Source of the DNA: Cupriavidus oxalaticus
GTDB taxonomy: Bacteria; Pseudomonadota; Gammaproteobacteria; Burkholderiales; Burkholderiaceae
NCBI RefSeq assembly: GCF_016894385.1
Contig: NZ_CP069812.1
Location: 496,001 to 560,000, forward strand
Direction: 5' to 3'
DNA: 64,000 nt
Position numbers and translations under genes: made by a program
The notes under the pieces: generated by a model
Told to the model about the DNA's origin: nothing
What the model saw: the letters and a program-made list of their open reading frames with translations, nothing else
The model's database searches: none
Shown here: piece after piece, positions 16,743-26,303 of the stretch
Layout of the letters: each line of letters opens with the position of its first letter
How positions within the stretch are numbered: position 1 is the stretch's first letter

Positions 16743-19304
16743 TCAGCGCGTGCAAAGCGCGTCCCTGACGAGCATCGCCGCCGCCTCATTGCCGGGCTTG
16801 CCGAGGTCGTAGTGCAGCGTGCAGGCATCGCCGCCGGCCTGGCTCCACCGCGCCGTCAGCGTGCCGGCATCCTCCGCCAGCCCGCGCACCAGCACGCGGC
16901 CAGCCTGCGCCACGGTCCCGACCGGCTTGCCATCGGCATTGAACACTTCGGCGCCGAACGGCACCGGTGCGCCATCCGGCAGGCGCGTGCGCAGGATGGC
17001 CGCGCGGCCGGGATTTTCGGTTTCGAAGCGCACCCGCACCACGGCGCCCGCGGTGGGCGCGATCCGCTGCTGCGTCGACTTGAGTGCGACCTCCAGCGGC
17101 AGGCCCTGCGGGTCGATCTCGATTTCGTTGCGCGCGAACGGCACCAGGTTCGATACCACGGCATGGCCCCACGGGTCGACACGCAGCCCCGCGCCATTGG
17201 CCAGGCGCGCGCCTGCGGCGTCCTTGGCCTCGACCACCGCGACCGTATCGCCGAGGGAAGGCGAAAACGCCACGCCATCCGCATAGGCCACGATGCCGCC
17301 GGAAATGCCTGCGCCGGTCTGCGTATAGGCGCTACTCCTGGACGCGCTGGCGGTCATCGTTGCAAACGGCGAGACATAGGCGACGCTGCCGCCGATACTG
17401 TTCGAACTGCCGGAGCCGCCGCCGGTATGGCCGGCATTGAGCGCGTAGCTGAAGGCATTGTCGCTGCCGAGCGTGCCGGTCACCGTCTCCTGTGCCGTGA
17501 AGGTGCCGTCGGAGCCGCGCTCGACGCTGGTCAGCGAGTAGGGAGCATGTGCCGACTTGCCGAGCGGCAGGCCGACGGTCAGCATCACGCGGGTGTCCCA
17601 CTTGCCGGTGGCGACATTCAGCTGCCGCGACGCCGACACGCCGTAGGCGATGGCGCGGTAAGCATTGTTGTAGCCGGCCTGGAACTGGCTGACGGTGCCG
17701 CTTCCCTGCCAGTAGCTCTGCACCGATCCGGTCAGGTAGAAATTGCCATATCCGGGCGGCAAGGCCTGGTTGATGCTCAGCTGCAGCTTGCCGCGCGCGG
17801 TCGGCAGGCTCGGTAGCCTCCCCGCCTCGTCAAGCGCGAGCCAGGACATGGCATCGGCGAGGCCCAGGTAGCCGCGGCTGGAGTACCGGTATGCCGCTAC
17901 CGAGAAATTGGTGTTGGTCGGCGCGACCAGCTTGCTGTAGCTCAGCCGCACGCTCTGGCCGCTGCGGTCCGGTTGACCCTGCAGCCGCGTGCTGGCATGC
18001 GTGATGTCTGCGCCGAAAGCGCCCAGGTCGGTATTCAGCGCGACACCTGCGACGATCGCGCCGTAGCCTTGCGCGGCCACGAAACCACCGTAGCCGGTGA
18101 CCATATTGGTGAAGCCGTGCAGGTAAGTGCCCTGCAGCAGCAGCGTCGAGCCCTGCAGCACGGTGTTGCGGTACTTGCCGGCGGTGACGCTGTAGCGGCT
18201 CTGGCCGGCGCGCAGGGCGTTCACCGCGGCGGCGTAAGGCATGGTCGATACGTGCACGCTGCCGTCCGCCTCGGTGACCACGATTTCGATGTCGCCGCCA
18301 TAGCCGGTCGGGTACAGGTCATCGATCTCGAACGGCCCCGGCGCCACCGTGGTCTCGTAGAGGATGTTGCCTTGCTGGCGGATCTGCACGCGGGCGTTGC
18401 TGCGCGCGATACCGCGCACGATGGGGGCATAGCCGCGCAGCGATTCGGGATACATCCGGTCGTCGCTGGCCAGGCGCACGCCGCGAAAGCCGATGCTGTC
18501 GAACAGGGCGCCGTCGGTAAAGGCATCGCCGATCACCAGCTGGCTTTTCCAGGGCGCAATGGCGCGCTGCAGGTTGGTCAGCACGCTCTGGTAGCGCGTG
18601 CCTTGCCGTTCGTCGCGGTTCAGGCTGCCCTGGTGGCTGAAGCGCCATGGTCCCACGTTGATGCCGGCGTTCAGGCCCACATAGGCCTGCGTGGTCGACA
18701 GGCTGGATGCGTCGGAGTGATAGATGTTGGCGTTGTACTGCAGGCGCGCCGCCGGCACGCCGTCGTCCCAGTTCTCCGGGCTGACGTAACCGCGCGCGCG
18801 GCGCACCATCGCGGCCTGCGGCACGCTGACGTCGAGCCGCTGCTCGCCGTTGTCGAAGCTCGCGGTGGCGTCGGCGATCAGCGCCGGCAGCGGCTGGCAG
18901 CCGTCGCCGTCCAGCGATGCAGCAGCCGGCAGCCTGGCCAGGTCGACGCCGATGCGCTCCAGCAGGCTGCGATCGAAGCATGGCACCGCAGGGGCAGCGG
19001 GGTCGCCGGACTGGCGCAGCTCCACGTCGGCGCGGCCCAGCCAGATTTCGTTGACATACAACTCGGCACGGTAGTGGCCGGGCAGCGCCGGATTGCCCTT
19101 GCTGAAGCGGCTCAGGTCCGCAACGCCGCCCGCCGTGCCCTGCAGGAAGGTATCGCTGAATTCCACGTCCTGCGGGGAGCGGGCAGGAAGCGGGCTGGTG
19201 TCAGGCTGTCCGGCTGCGCCTGCGCCGCTGGCGAACAGGGCCAGCAGCACGGCAGGAAGCGGACACAGGCGAAACGGGACGTGGCGGGGAGGGAGTGGCA
19301 GCAT
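16743..19304 (-). CDS. Outer-membrane fimbrial usher (FimD/PapC family)
   Basis: Usher of 853 residues, the usual length, that translocates and polymerises pilin across the outer membrane. After a signal peptide (residues 1 to about 31) comes the N-terminal chaperone-binding domain (VEFSDTFLQG, NPALPGHYRAELYVNEIWLGRADVEL). The beta-barrel with plug follows (RGVRLASDDRMYPESLRGYAPIVRGIA), and the C-terminal domains end with two conserved cysteines (DACTLHYDLG, RDALCTR). It is the last gene of the pilin-chaperone-usher operon, 94 bases after the chaperone. Confidence 0.95.
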   Translation of the reverse strand: MLPLPPRHVPFRLCPLPAVLLALFASGAGAAGQPDTSPLPARSPQDVEFSDTFLQGTAGGVADLSRFSKGNPALPGHYRAELYVNEIWLGRADVELRQSGDPAAPAVPCFDRSLLERIGVDLARLPAAASLDGDGCQPLPALIADATASFDNGEQRLDVSVPQAAMVRRARGYVSPENWDDGVPAARLQYNANIYHSDASSLSTTQAYVGLNAGINVGPWRFSHQGSLNRDERQGTRYQSVLTNLQRAIAPWKSQLVIGDAFTDGALFDSIGFRGVRLASDDRMYPESLRGYAPIVRGIARSNARVQIRQQGNILYETTVAPGPFEIDDLYPTGYGGDIEIVVTEADGSVHVSTMPYAAAVNALRAGQSRYSVTAGKYRNTVLQGSTLLLQGTYLHGFTNMVTGYGGFVAAQGYGAIVAGVALNTDLGAFGADITHASTRLQGQPDRSGQSVRLSYSKLVAPTNTNFSVAAYRYSSRGYLGLADAMSWLALDEAGRLPSLPTARGKLQLSINQALPPGYGNFYLTGSVQSYWQGSGTVSQFQAGYNNAYRAIAYGVSASRQLNVATGKWDTRVMLTVGLPLGKSAHAPYSLTSVERGSDGTFTAQETVTGTLGSDNAFSYALNAGHTGGGSGSSNSIGGSVAYVSPFATMTASASRSSAYTQTGAGISGGIVAYADGVAFSPSLGDTVAVVEAKDAAGARLANGAGLRVDPWGHAVVSNLVPFARNEIEIDPQGLPLEVALKSTQQRIAPTAGAVVRVRFETENPGRAAILRTRLPDGAPVPFGAEVFNADGKPVGTVAQAGRVLVRGLAEDAGTLTARWSQAGGDACTLHYDLGKPGNEAAAMLVRDALCTR

Positions 19305-19398
19305 GGCACTGGCGTGTCGACGATGGCCGCACGCAGCCGCCGGCAGCCGGCGCGGCGGCTGCCGAGAGGGCGTAACGGACCGTGGGGTTGAGTGAGGG

Positions 19399-20160
19399 CT
19401 AGCGGGAGCCCGAGGCGCTCAGCGGCGCGCTGAATTTGTCCCTGCCGCCGAAGTCGTTGATGCAGTGCACGCGTACGGTGGCGCCGGCAGGGTTGCGGAC
19501 CTCGGTGTCCAGGTGGAAGGCGGTGGTGGCGCCAGGCGCAATCATGTCCAGGTCTGTCGCCTTGGCAAGGTGCTCGCCGGCGATGACTTCGACGGTGACC
19601 GGCGACACGTGGTAAGGCGTCGGGTTATGTGCCACCAGCACGGGTTTGCCGTCGCGGCTGCCCAGTTCCCAGCGCAACGCAGCCGGCGCCTCCGTGGCGT
19701 TGCCCGGCAGCCCGGCAGGGCGGAAAAACAGCTTGAAGCGCGAACGGAACGCCATTTGCAGCGAGTTGGCGCCGGCTTCATCGGCGGAAGGCTTCGGCGG
19801 GATTTCAAGCACGTTGAGCCAGAACAGCGATTCCTTGTCCTGTGGCAGCGGCTCGCCGGTATAGAGGATGCGCAGCGTCTGGCCCTTGCCCGGGTCGATG
19901 CGCGCGATCGGCGGCGTGATGGTGAAGGGAACCTCGATCGAGGTAGGCGTCGGGGTCGCCGTCCCGGCATCGACCCACGCCTGCGTCAGCGCGGGCGATT
20001 GCCCTTCGTTTGTCAGCTTTAGCGTGACTTCCTTGTCCGTGGCGCGATAGACCACGCGCGTGCCGCCGACGATGACGGAGGCGCTGACGGGCAATGCGCA
20101 CGACAGCGCCAGCGCGGCCATGGCGGTGGCCAGCAAGTTTCGCAGGGGTGTGGACAGCAT
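19399..20160 (-). CDS. Periplasmic fimbrial chaperone (PapD family)
   Basis: A 253-residue periplasmic chaperone with signal peptide (residues 1-27, ending VSASV) and two Ig-like domains. Characteristic features are VIVGGTRVVYRATDKEVTLKLTNEG (G1/A1 strands with the Arg that anchors the subunit C-terminus), the family signature LFWLNVLEIPP, and RFKLFFRPAGLP with the second anchor Lys. The alternating hydrophobic strand for donor-strand complementation lies in SLQMAFRSRFKLF. It is second in the operon, separated from the pilin gene by 182 bases that contain a perfect hairpin. Confidence 0.93.
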   Translation of the reverse strand: MLSTPLRNLLATAMAALALSCALPVSASVIVGGTRVVYRATDKEVTLKLTNEGQSPALTQAWVDAGTATPTPTSIEVPFTITPPIARIDPGKGQTLRILYTGEPLPQDKESLFWLNVLEIPPKPSADEAGANSLQMAFRSRFKLFFRPAGLPGNATEAPAALRWELGSRDGKPVLVAHNPTPYHVSPVTVEVIAGEHLAKATDLDMIAPGATTAFHLDTEVRNPAGATVRVHCINDFGGRDKFSAPLSASGSR

Positions 20161-20234
20161 GTTGAGGCCGGAAAGCAGGGCTGAAGGAACCAGTCGTCGG
20201 CAGGACCGGCAAGCACAGCGGAGGGGAATGGAGC

Positions 20235-20262
20235 GGCACGCGCCGCCAACATGGCGCGTGCC
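20235..20262 (-). other. Perfect stem-loop between pilin and chaperone genes
   Basis: GGCACGCGCC (20235-20244) and GGCGCGTGCC (20253-20262) form a perfect 10-bp stem with an 8-base loop in the pilin-chaperone gap. No T run follows on the minus strand, so it is not a classical terminator. It could protect the 3' end of the pilin message or attenuate downstream transcription, raising pilin relative to chaperone and usher. Confidence 0.7.
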
Positions 20263-20342
20263 GAAGCACCGGACCGCGCCACAAGTGCGCCAGGCCCGGA
20301 ATCGGATTTGCCCTTCAGGGAAATCTCAGGAACGCGTCGGCG

Positions 20343-20885
20343 TCACGGATACGCGATGGTGTACATCACGCTGGAATTGGCTGCGCCCGAAGTGGCCTGG
20401 CCGGTGGCGACATACTCGGCAAAGTAGGACAGGGTGGCCGCGCCGCTGGCCAGGGGCACCGCCAGCGAATTCTGGGCGCTGTCCGCAAAGCCGGCCTTGA
20501 TCTGGGAGAAGTCGGCATTGAGCAGCCCGATCTGCACGTTGGTCGCCGTGCCGGTGCCGCTGTTGATCACCAGGTTGCCGGTGCTGGCGTCGGTGGTCGG
20601 GCCCGGTTCGAAATAGGTATGGACCGCGCCGGTATCCGCATCGCAGTTCAGCGCAATGGTGAACGGGGTGCGGCCGGCGCGCGCACCAGCCGCGTCCAGC
20701 GTCTTTGCCGAGACGGTCGGCAGCGTGACCGTGAACGACTTCGAGCCGGTGCCGTTGCCATTGATCTCGCACGAGGTGGGGGTGATGTTGCCGTTGAAGG
20801 TAATGGTGCCGTCGACGGCATGCGCGGCTTGCGACGCGAAGACGATGCCGGCGGCAAGCGCCACCGGTGCAAATGCAAATTTCAT
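20343..20885 (-). CDS. Major fimbrial subunit (chaperone-usher pilin)
   Basis: A 180-residue type 1-like pilin. Signal peptide residues 1-23 (ending AAHA), then the donor-strand segment VDGTITFNGNITPTSCEING, a disulfide between the Cys in TPTSC and that in ALNCDADTG, and a C-terminus with the typical aromatic penultimate pattern (VMYTIAYP). The start at 20885 fits the signal peptide; the upstream open frame lacks one. It is the first gene of a three-gene operon. No minor pilin or two-domain tip adhesin is present nearby. Confidence 0.92.
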   Translation of the reverse strand: MKFAFAPVALAAGIVFASQAAHAVDGTITFNGNITPTSCEINGNGTGSKSFTVTLPTVSAKTLDAAGARAGRTPFTIALNCDADTGAVHTYFEPGPTTDASTGNLVINSGTGTATNVQIGLLNADFSQIKAGFADSAQNSLAVPLASGAATLSYFAEYVATGQATSGAANSSVMYTIAYP

Positions 20886-21263
20886 GTCAGTTCTCTTGAT
20901 TGTGGAAGACGGGCCGCGGCATGATTGCTGCGGCACGCGGGCGTTCCAAGGCACCGGCTGGATCGTGAAATCGGAAATGCCTTGTGAACCGGGGCCAGTG
21001 TAGGAATACGGCGATACGCCCACCGTGCGAAACTTCCGAGCGAGCTGAGCGAATTGGCCGAATTTGCCTGGTCAACTAGCCGGACTGGTGACTTGCGTCG
21101 TTCGATGTGGTCGGAAGCCGATTTGCCCTGGGCATCCGCTTCCCCGGGGCTGGCCACATTCCGATTCGACACCGTCGCCCAGCGGCCGCGGTGCGGTCCG
21201 AACGCCGCTTCCACAACACGGGTAGACTGTGGGCGTGTGCCACGAAACGGGCCCATCCCCACG
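20886..21263. other. Intergenic region between the fimbrial operon and the L,D-transpeptidase gene
   Basis: This 378-base divergent region should contain the fimbrial operon promoter and binding sites for its regulator. A short direct repeat GAATTGGCC/GAATTTGCC occurs near 21049-21067. No clear -35/-10 pair is visible. Frames open across the region are extensions of the flanking genes without similarity. Confidence 0.35.
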
Positions 21264-22991
21264 ATGCCTTCGTTCCCGACAGCCGCCATGCGCCTGACCG
21301 GCGCCAGTCTTGCGGCAGCCAAGGCTGCCCTCCCTTCGCTTTGCCTGGCCGCGCTGCTGCTGGCCGCCGCCGCCGGCGCCCCGGTCCTGGCCCAGCCGCC
21401 TCAGACGACCCAGACGACCCAGACCCAGCAAGCGCCACAAGCGCCGCAAGCGCCACAGGCGTCAGTGCCACAAGCCTCACCGGCGCCCCAGGGGCCACTA
21501 TGGTTCGCCCAGGGCAGGCCCATACCGGAAGCCAGGCAGGCGGTCGACGCGCTGTCCAACGCGGCCGCCGATGGGCTCGATCCCCGCGACTACGATGCCG
21601 AAGCGCTGCGGCAGGCAGTGCAACAGGCGGCCACCGGGCCGGTGCTCGCATCGGATGCCGCCGCCCGCCTTGACGCCGCGCTGACCGCCGCGATGGAGCG
21701 CATGCTGGCCGACCTGCACGGCGGCCGTATCAACCCCCGCGCGGTCCGTGCCAATTTCGCGCCACAGGAAGAACGCCCGTATGACGCCGCCACGGTGCTG
21801 CGCGAAGCGGTCGCGCAACGCCGCCTGCCGGACGCCGTGCGCCAGGCCGCGCCCACTTTCCCCCTGTATGGCACGCTGCGCGAGGCATTGGCCCGCTATC
21901 GCGAGATCGCCGCGCAGCCGGTCTGGGCGCAGCCGCTGCCGGCGCTGCCCGCGGGCAAGCTGACGCCGGGACAGCCGTGGGCGGGCACTGCCGCGCTGAC
22001 GGCGCGCCTGGTGGCGCTGGGCGACCTGCCGGCCGGCACGAAGCCGCCGGCGCGCTATGAAGGCGCACTCGTCAACGGCGTCAAGGCGTTCCAGTCGCGG
22101 CACGGGCTCGAGGCCGACGGCGTGATCGGCGCCGGCACGCTGGCGCAACTCAGTCTGCCCATGGCCAGCCGGGTGCGGCAGATCGAACTGACCATGGAGC
22201 GGATGCGCTGGACCCCGCTGGATGGTCCGCGCATGATCGTGGTCAACGTGCCGGAATTCATGCTGCGCGCCTACGAGATCCGCGACGGCAAGCTCGACAT
22301 CAAGCTGGAGATGAAGGTGATCGTCGGCAAGGCGCTGGACACGCGCACGCCGTTGTTCGAGGAAGACATGCGCTACATCGAGTTCAGTCCGTACTGGAAT
22401 GTGCCGCCGTCGATCGCCAGGCGCGAGACGGTGCCCCGCCTGCGGCGCGATCCGGCGTATTTCAACCGGCAGGGCTTCGAGTTCGTGAGCGGCGACGGCA
22501 AGGCCGTGACCACGCTGTCCGAGGACAACCTGGAGGCCGTGCTCAACGGCCGCATGCGCATCCGGCAGCGCCCCGGCCCCATGAATGCGCTGGGCGACAT
22601 CAAGTTCGTGTTCCCCAACAACGAAAACATCTACCTGCACCACACCCCCACGCCGCAGCTGTTCAAGCGCGACCGGCGCGACTTCAGCCATGGCTGCATC
22701 CGCGTGGAATCCCCAGTGGCACTGGCGCAGTTCGTGCTGCAGGATATGCCGGACTGGAACGAGGCGCGTATCCGCGAGGCGATGACGCGCGGGAAGTCGA
22801 ACACGGTGCGGCTGCAGCAACCGCTGCCGGTGGTGCTGGCCTATGGCACGGTCATCGCCCGGGCCGATGGTCGTGTATCCTTCCTGCCTGACATCTACGG
22901 TCACGACAAACTGCTGGACAAGGCGCTGCGGCAACGCACCGGGCGCCCCTCGCCGCCAGCCATCGCGCGCGCCCCTGCTGCCACGCAATAG
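21264..22991 (+). CDS. Periplasmic L,D-transpeptidase (YcbB/LdtD-like)
   Basis: A 575-residue cell-wall enzyme forming 3-3 cross-links. Order: signal peptide with a hydrophobic core at about residues 12-38, a Gln/Thr/Pro-rich repeat linker (about 42-75), a catalytic-accessory helical region, a peptidoglycan-binding domain (GALVNGVKAFQSRHGLEADGVIGAGTLAQL), and a YkuD domain with the catalytic motif SHGCIRVE (H476, C478). The start at 21264 is the first ATG before the signal sequence; an ATG at 21288 is also possible. A YcbK/MepK-like gene follows after 30 bases, the same pairing as ycbB-ycbK in E. coli. Confidence 0.92.
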   Translation: MPSFPTAAMRLTGASLAAAKAALPSLCLAALLLAAAAGAPVLAQPPQTTQTTQTQQAPQAPQAPQASVPQASPAPQGPLWFAQGRPIPEARQAVDALSNAAADGLDPRDYDAEALRQAVQQAATGPVLASDAAARLDAALTAAMERMLADLHGGRINPRAVRANFAPQEERPYDAATVLREAVAQRRLPDAVRQAAPTFPLYGTLREALARYREIAAQPVWAQPLPALPAGKLTPGQPWAGTAALTARLVALGDLPAGTKPPARYEGALVNGVKAFQSRHGLEADGVIGAGTLAQLSLPMASRVRQIELTMERMRWTPLDGPRMIVVNVPEFMLRAYEIRDGKLDIKLEMKVIVGKALDTRTPLFEEDMRYIEFSPYWNVPPSIARRETVPRLRRDPAYFNRQGFEFVSGDGKAVTTLSEDNLEAVLNGRMRIRQRPGPMNALGDIKFVFPNNENIYLHHTPTPQLFKRDRRDFSHGCIRVESPVALAQFVLQDMPDWNEARIREAMTRGKSNTVRLQQPLPVVLAYGTVIARADGRVSFLPDIYGHDKLLDKALRQRTGRPSPPAIARAPAATQ

Positions 22992-23021
22992 GGCGCGCCC
23001 AGCACATGCAGAGGAAGTACC

Positions 23022-23582
23022 ATGAATGACGCGACGCGCAAGGCACGCCGCCGCTTTCTACATACCACCGGAGGCCTGGCCCTGGCCGCCGGCCTGATGC
23101 CCCTGGCGCCGCGCCAGGCGCTTGCCAGCCTGCCCGATGCGCGCTCGCTGGCCTTCGACCACACCCATACGGGCGAGCGCATCAAGCTCGTCTATGCCGT
23201 CGGCGACAGCTTCGTTCCCGAGGCCCTCACGTCGCTCAACGGTTTCCTGCGCGACCACTATTCCGGCCAGGTAGGGGTGATCGATCCGCAACTGTTCGAC
23301 CTGCTGTACCAGTTGCGCCGGGAACTCGGCACCAGCGAACCGTTCCAGGTCATCTCGGGCTATCGCAGCCCGGCCACCAATTCACGCCTGCGGAACTCGC
23401 GTGGGGGCGGCGTTGCCCGACACAGCCTGCACATGGACGGCAAGGCCATCGACATTCGCGTGGCCGGCGTGCCGCTGGGCGACCTGCGCGATGCCGCCAA
23501 GACGCTGAAGGGCGGTGGTGTCGGTTTCTACCAGGGCGAGCAATTCGTACACCTGGATACGGGCCGGGTACGCTACTGGTAA
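23022..23582 (+). CDS. mepK: YcbK/MepK-like M15 peptidase (DUF882), Tat-exported
   Basis: A 186-residue murein endopeptidase homologue thought to cut 3-3 cross-links made by L,D-transpeptidases. The N-terminus carries a twin-arginine signal (KARRRFLHTTGG) and a hydrophobic segment to about residue 36. Zinc ligands are visible in RHSLHMDGKAIDIRV and FVHLDTGRVRYW; the substrate-binding ISGYRSPATNSRLR block is typical. It lies 30 bases after the L,D-transpeptidase gene and is probably co-transcribed, giving a maker/cutter pair for the same bond type. Confidence 0.9.
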   Translation: MNDATRKARRRFLHTTGGLALAAGLMPLAPRQALASLPDARSLAFDHTHTGERIKLVYAVGDSFVPEALTSLNGFLRDHYSGQVGVIDPQLFDLLYQLRRELGTSEPFQVISGYRSPATNSRLRNSRGGGVARHSLHMDGKAIDIRVAGVPLGDLRDAAKTLKGGGVGFYQGEQFVHLDTGRVRYW

Positions 23583-23645
23583 CTGCCCGGGCAGGCCGTC
23601 ACCGCTTGCCCACGATAGCTGGCCGGGCACGCCGATGCCCGGCGC

Positions 23646-23666
23646 GGCGGCCTTGAACAGGCCGCC
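23646..23666. other. Perfect hairpin downstream of the mepK-like gene
   Basis: GGCGGCCT-TGAAC-AGGCCGCC forms an 8-bp stem, 64 bases past the stop. There is no following T run on either strand. It may be a factor-dependent terminator or 3'-end stabiliser for the ldt-mepK transcript. Confidence 0.4.
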
Positions 23667-23793
23667 CCGACAGCAGGATCTTCTTCCCCCCAACATCGAC
23701 ACGGAATGATCGGCAGGTCGCCCGATGACCTGCCGCAACCCCATGCGCGCCACGCGCCGATCCATATTCAACTAAGTGATATATATGAGTTGG

Positions 23794-23822
23794 TTGACAT
23801 GGATCACTGGCTTGCCTAACAT
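23794..23822 (+). promoter_or_regulatory. Near-consensus sigma-70 promoter of the suyA-like operon
   Basis: TTGACA (23794-23799), a 17-base spacer and TAACAT (23817-23822) form the best sigma-70 promoter I see in the window. It lies 36 bases before the ATG of the operon's first gene. The stretch 23807-23827 overlapping the -10 shares CTGGCTT and ATGAATC, in the same order and nearly the same spacing, with the operator-like site of the operon's GntR gene, suggesting repression by that regulator. An ATGGAT/ATCCAT inverted pair also brackets the -10. Confidence 0.7.
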
Positions 23823-23858
23823 GAATCCATCAAGACGACCCACACAGAGGAGACGACG

Positions 23859-24140
23859 ATGATTCACGTAGTGCTGCACGACGCCAAGGACACCGTGGCC
23901 GTGGCCGTGGTGGAAGGGATCCAGGCCGGCACCAGGCTGAACGCCTGGATCATGGATGAGGACAAGATCGTGACCGTGACCGCGCTGCAGCCGATCCCCA
24001 TCGGCCACAAGGTGGCGCTGTGCGACATGGATCCCGACGACACCGTCTACAAGTACGGCATCGACATCGGCAAGGTAGTGGCGCCGATCAGGGCGGGCGA
24101 ACACGCCCACGTCCACAACATCAAGACCAAGCGCTGGTAA
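23859..24140 (+). CDS. suyA: SAF-domain small subunit, probable (2R)-sulfolactate sulfo-lyase alpha
   Basis: A 93-residue SAF-domain protein (UxaA N-terminal type) with [19 protein letters not shown] and the ending [12 protein letters not shown], both typical of the small subunit of UxaA-family lyases. In SuyAB it pairs with a large subunit to split (R)-sulfolactate into pyruvate and sulfite. GAGGAG precedes the ATG. The gene order small subunit, large subunit, D-2-hydroxyacid dehydrogenase, Ldh2-type dehydrogenase matches known suyAB-slcC-comC sets, which is the basis for the name. Altronate/galactarate-type dehydratase function is the main alternative. Confidence 0.7.
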   Translation: MIHVVLHDAKDTVAVAVVEGIQAGTRLNAWIMDEDKIVTVTALQPIPIGHKVALCDMDPDDTVYKYGIDIGKVVAPIRAGEHAHVHNIKTKRW

Positions 24141-24192
24141 GCCGCCCGGTCCCCGCCACGCATCTCCCCTTCCCATACCCGAGACCCAAGCC

Positions 24193-25368
24193 ATGTCCGT
24201 GATCGATCAAAACACCACCTTCTGGGGCTACCGCCGCGACAACGGCCGCGTCGGCGTGCGCAACCACGTCATCATCCTGCCGCTGGACGACCTGTCCAAC
24301 GCCGCCGCCGAGGCGGTCGCCGTCGCCATCAAGGGCACCATGGCGATTCCCCACCCGTATGGCCGCTTGCAGTTCGGGCCGGACCTGGACCTGCACTTCC
24401 GCACGCTGATCGGCGCGGGCAGCAATCCCAATGTTGCCGCCGTGGTGGTGATCGGCATCGAGGACGGCTGGACCAGGAAAGTGGTGGATGGCATCGCCAA
24501 AACCGGCAAGCCGGTGGTCGGCTTCGGCATCGAGGGCCATGGCGACCATGACACCATCATGCGGGCGTCGAAGGCGGCAAAAGAGTATGTGCAGTACGCC
24601 ACCGCGCTGCACCGGGTGGAATGCCCGATCAGCGACCTGTGGGTATCGACCAAGTGCGGCGAATCGGATACCACCTCCGGCTGCGGCGCCAACCCGACCG
24701 TCGGCAATGCCTTCGACAAGCTGCATCCGCTCGGCACCACGCTGGTCTTCGGCGAGACCTCCGAGCTGACCGGCGGCGAGCATATCGTGGCGGCGCGCTG
24801 CGCCAACGACGAAGTGCGCCACCAGTTCATGGCCATGTTCGAGCGCTACCAGGGCATGATCGACCGCTGGAAGACCTCGGACCTGTCGGAGTCGCAGCCG
24901 ACCAAGGGCAATATCGCCGGCGGCCTCACCACGATCGAAGAGAAGGCGCTGGGCAATATCCAGAAGATCGGCAAGCAGTGCACGGTCGACGGCGTGCTCG
25001 ACAAGGCCGAGGCGCCGGCCCACCCGGGCCTGTGGTTCATGGATTCGTCGTCGGCCGCGGCTGAGATGGTCACGCTGTGCGCCGCCGCCGGCTATGTGGT
25101 GCATTTCTTCCCGACCGGGCAGGGCAACGTGATCGGCAACCCGATCGTGCCGGTGATCAAGCTGTGCGCCAACCCGCGCACGGTGCGGCTGATGAGCGAG
25201 CACATGGATGTCGATTGCTCGGGCCTGCTGCAGCGCGAGCTGACGCTGGACCAGACCGGCGACAAGCTGCTCGAGTGCATGCTGGCCACGGTCAACGGGC
25301 GCTGGACCGCGGCGGAAGCGCTCGGCCACCGCGAGTTCGTGCTGACCCGCATCCACGAGTCGGCATGA
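24193..25368 (+). CDS. suyB: UxaA-family large subunit, probable (2R)-sulfolactate sulfo-lyase beta
   Basis: A 391-residue lyase subunit beginning [20 protein letters not shown], the family signature. Conserved blocks with metal-binding residues include [46 protein letters not shown] and [24 protein letters not shown]. Length matches separate large subunits rather than the fused 490-residue altronate dehydratase. It overlaps the next gene by an ATGA. With the small subunit it should form an iron-dependent cytoplasmic lyase; sulfolactate as substrate is inferred from the two dehydrogenases downstream. Confidence 0.72.
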   Translation: MSVIDQNTTFWGYRRDNGRVGVRNHVIILPLDDLSNAAAEAVAVAIKGTMAIPHPYGRLQFGPDLDLHFRTLIGAGSNPNVAAVVVIGIEDGWTRKVVDGIAKTGKPVVGFGIEGHGDHDTIMRASKAAKEYVQYATALHRVECPISDLWVSTKCGESDTTSGCGANPTVGNAFDKLHPLGTTLVFGETSELTGGEHIVAARCANDEVRHQFMAMFERYQGMIDRWKTSDLSESQPTKGNIAGGLTTIEEKALGNIQKIGKQCTVDGVLDKAEAPAHPGLWFMDSSSAAAEMVTLCAAAGYVVHFFPTGQGNVIGNPIVPVIKLCANPRTVRLMSEHMDVDCSGLLQRELTLDQTGDKLLECMLATVNGRWTAAEALGHREFVLTRIHESA

Positions 25369-26303
25369 TGAAGCGCATCTGCATCAGCGAGTTCATGGAC
25401 GATGCCGCGGTGCAGGCGCTGCGGGCGGGCTTCGACCTGCGCTACGAGCCGGGTTGGGTCGACCGCCGCGCCGAACTGCTCGATGCGCTGCCCGGCGCGC
25501 AGGCGCTGATCGTGCGCAACCGCACGCAGGTCGACGCGGCACTGCTGGCCGGTGCGCCGTCGCTGCGCGTGGTCGGGCGGCTCGGGGTCGGGCTCGACAA
25601 TATCGATGTCGATGCCTGCCGCGAGCGCGGCATCCGCGTGATCCCCGCGGCCGGGGCCAATGCGCGCTCGGTGGCCGAGTACGTGGTCACCACCGCGGCG
25701 CTGCTGCTGCGCGGTGCCTACGGCAGCAGCGCGCAAGTGGCCGCGGGGCAGTGGCCGCGCGCACGCCTGTCGGAGGGCAGGGAGGCACTGGGCAAGACGC
25801 TGGGGCTGGTGGGCTTCGGCGACATCGGCAGGCAGGCCGCCGCGCTGGCGCAGGCGTTCGGCATGCAGGTGGCGGCATTCGACCCGATGCTGGCCGCGGA
25901 CGACCCGGTATGGGCCCGGACCGGCGTGCGCAGCGTCGCGCTCGACACGCTGCTGGCGCAGGCCGATGCGGTCAGCCTGCATGTGCCGCTGGTCCCTGCC
26001 ACGCGGCATCTGCTCGATGCACAGCGGATCGCGGGCATGAAGCGCGGCGCGGTGCTGATCAACACCGCGCGCGGCGGCGTGGTCGACGAGGCCGCGCTGG
26101 CGCAGGCACTGCGCGACGGGCATCTCGGCGGCGCCGCGCTCGACGTCTTCGAGCGCGAGCCTTTGCCTGCAGGCAGCGTGCTGGCTGACGTGCCCAACCT
26201 GATCCTGACCCCGCATATCGGCGGCGTGACGCAGGAGGCCAATGCGCGGGTCTCGATGATGATCGCGCAACAGGTACGGCAGACGCTGGAGGACATGACA
26301 TGA
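25365..26303 (+). CDS. slcC: D-2-hydroxyacid dehydrogenase family, probable (S)-sulfolactate dehydrogenase
   Basis: NAD-dependent dehydrogenase of 312 residues in the PGDH-like family. The nucleotide-binding motif is [11 protein letters not shown]; catalytic Arg lies in [11 protein letters not shown] and catalytic His in [11 protein letters not shown]. It starts with two ATGs (25365 and 25368); the first overlaps the lyase stop, giving coupling. In sulfolactate utilisers SlcC oxidises (S)-sulfolactate to sulfopyruvate, which ComC reduces to the (R) form for SuyAB. Without the context it would be called only a hydroxyacid dehydrogenase. Confidence 0.7.
   Translation: MMKRICISEFMDDAAVQALRAGFDLRYEPGWVDRRAELLDALPGAQALIVRNRTQVDAALLAGAPSLRVVGRLGVGLDNIDVDACRERGIRVIPAAGANARSVAEYVVTTAALLLRGAYGSSAQVAAGQWPRARLSEGREALGKTLGLVGFGDIGRQAAALAQAFGMQVAAFDPMLAADDPVWARTGVRSVALDTLLAQADAVSLHVPLVPATRHLLDAQRIAGMKRGAVLINTARGGVVDEAALAQALRDGHLGGAALDVFEREPLPAGSVLADVPNLILTPHIGGVTQEANARVSMMIAQQVRQTLEDMT

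Noticed and set aside
23859..25368. Altronate dehydratase (uxaA) as the primary call
   Set aside because: Subunits are separate and followed by two sulfolactate-type dehydrogenases rather than uronate genes; kept only as an alternative.
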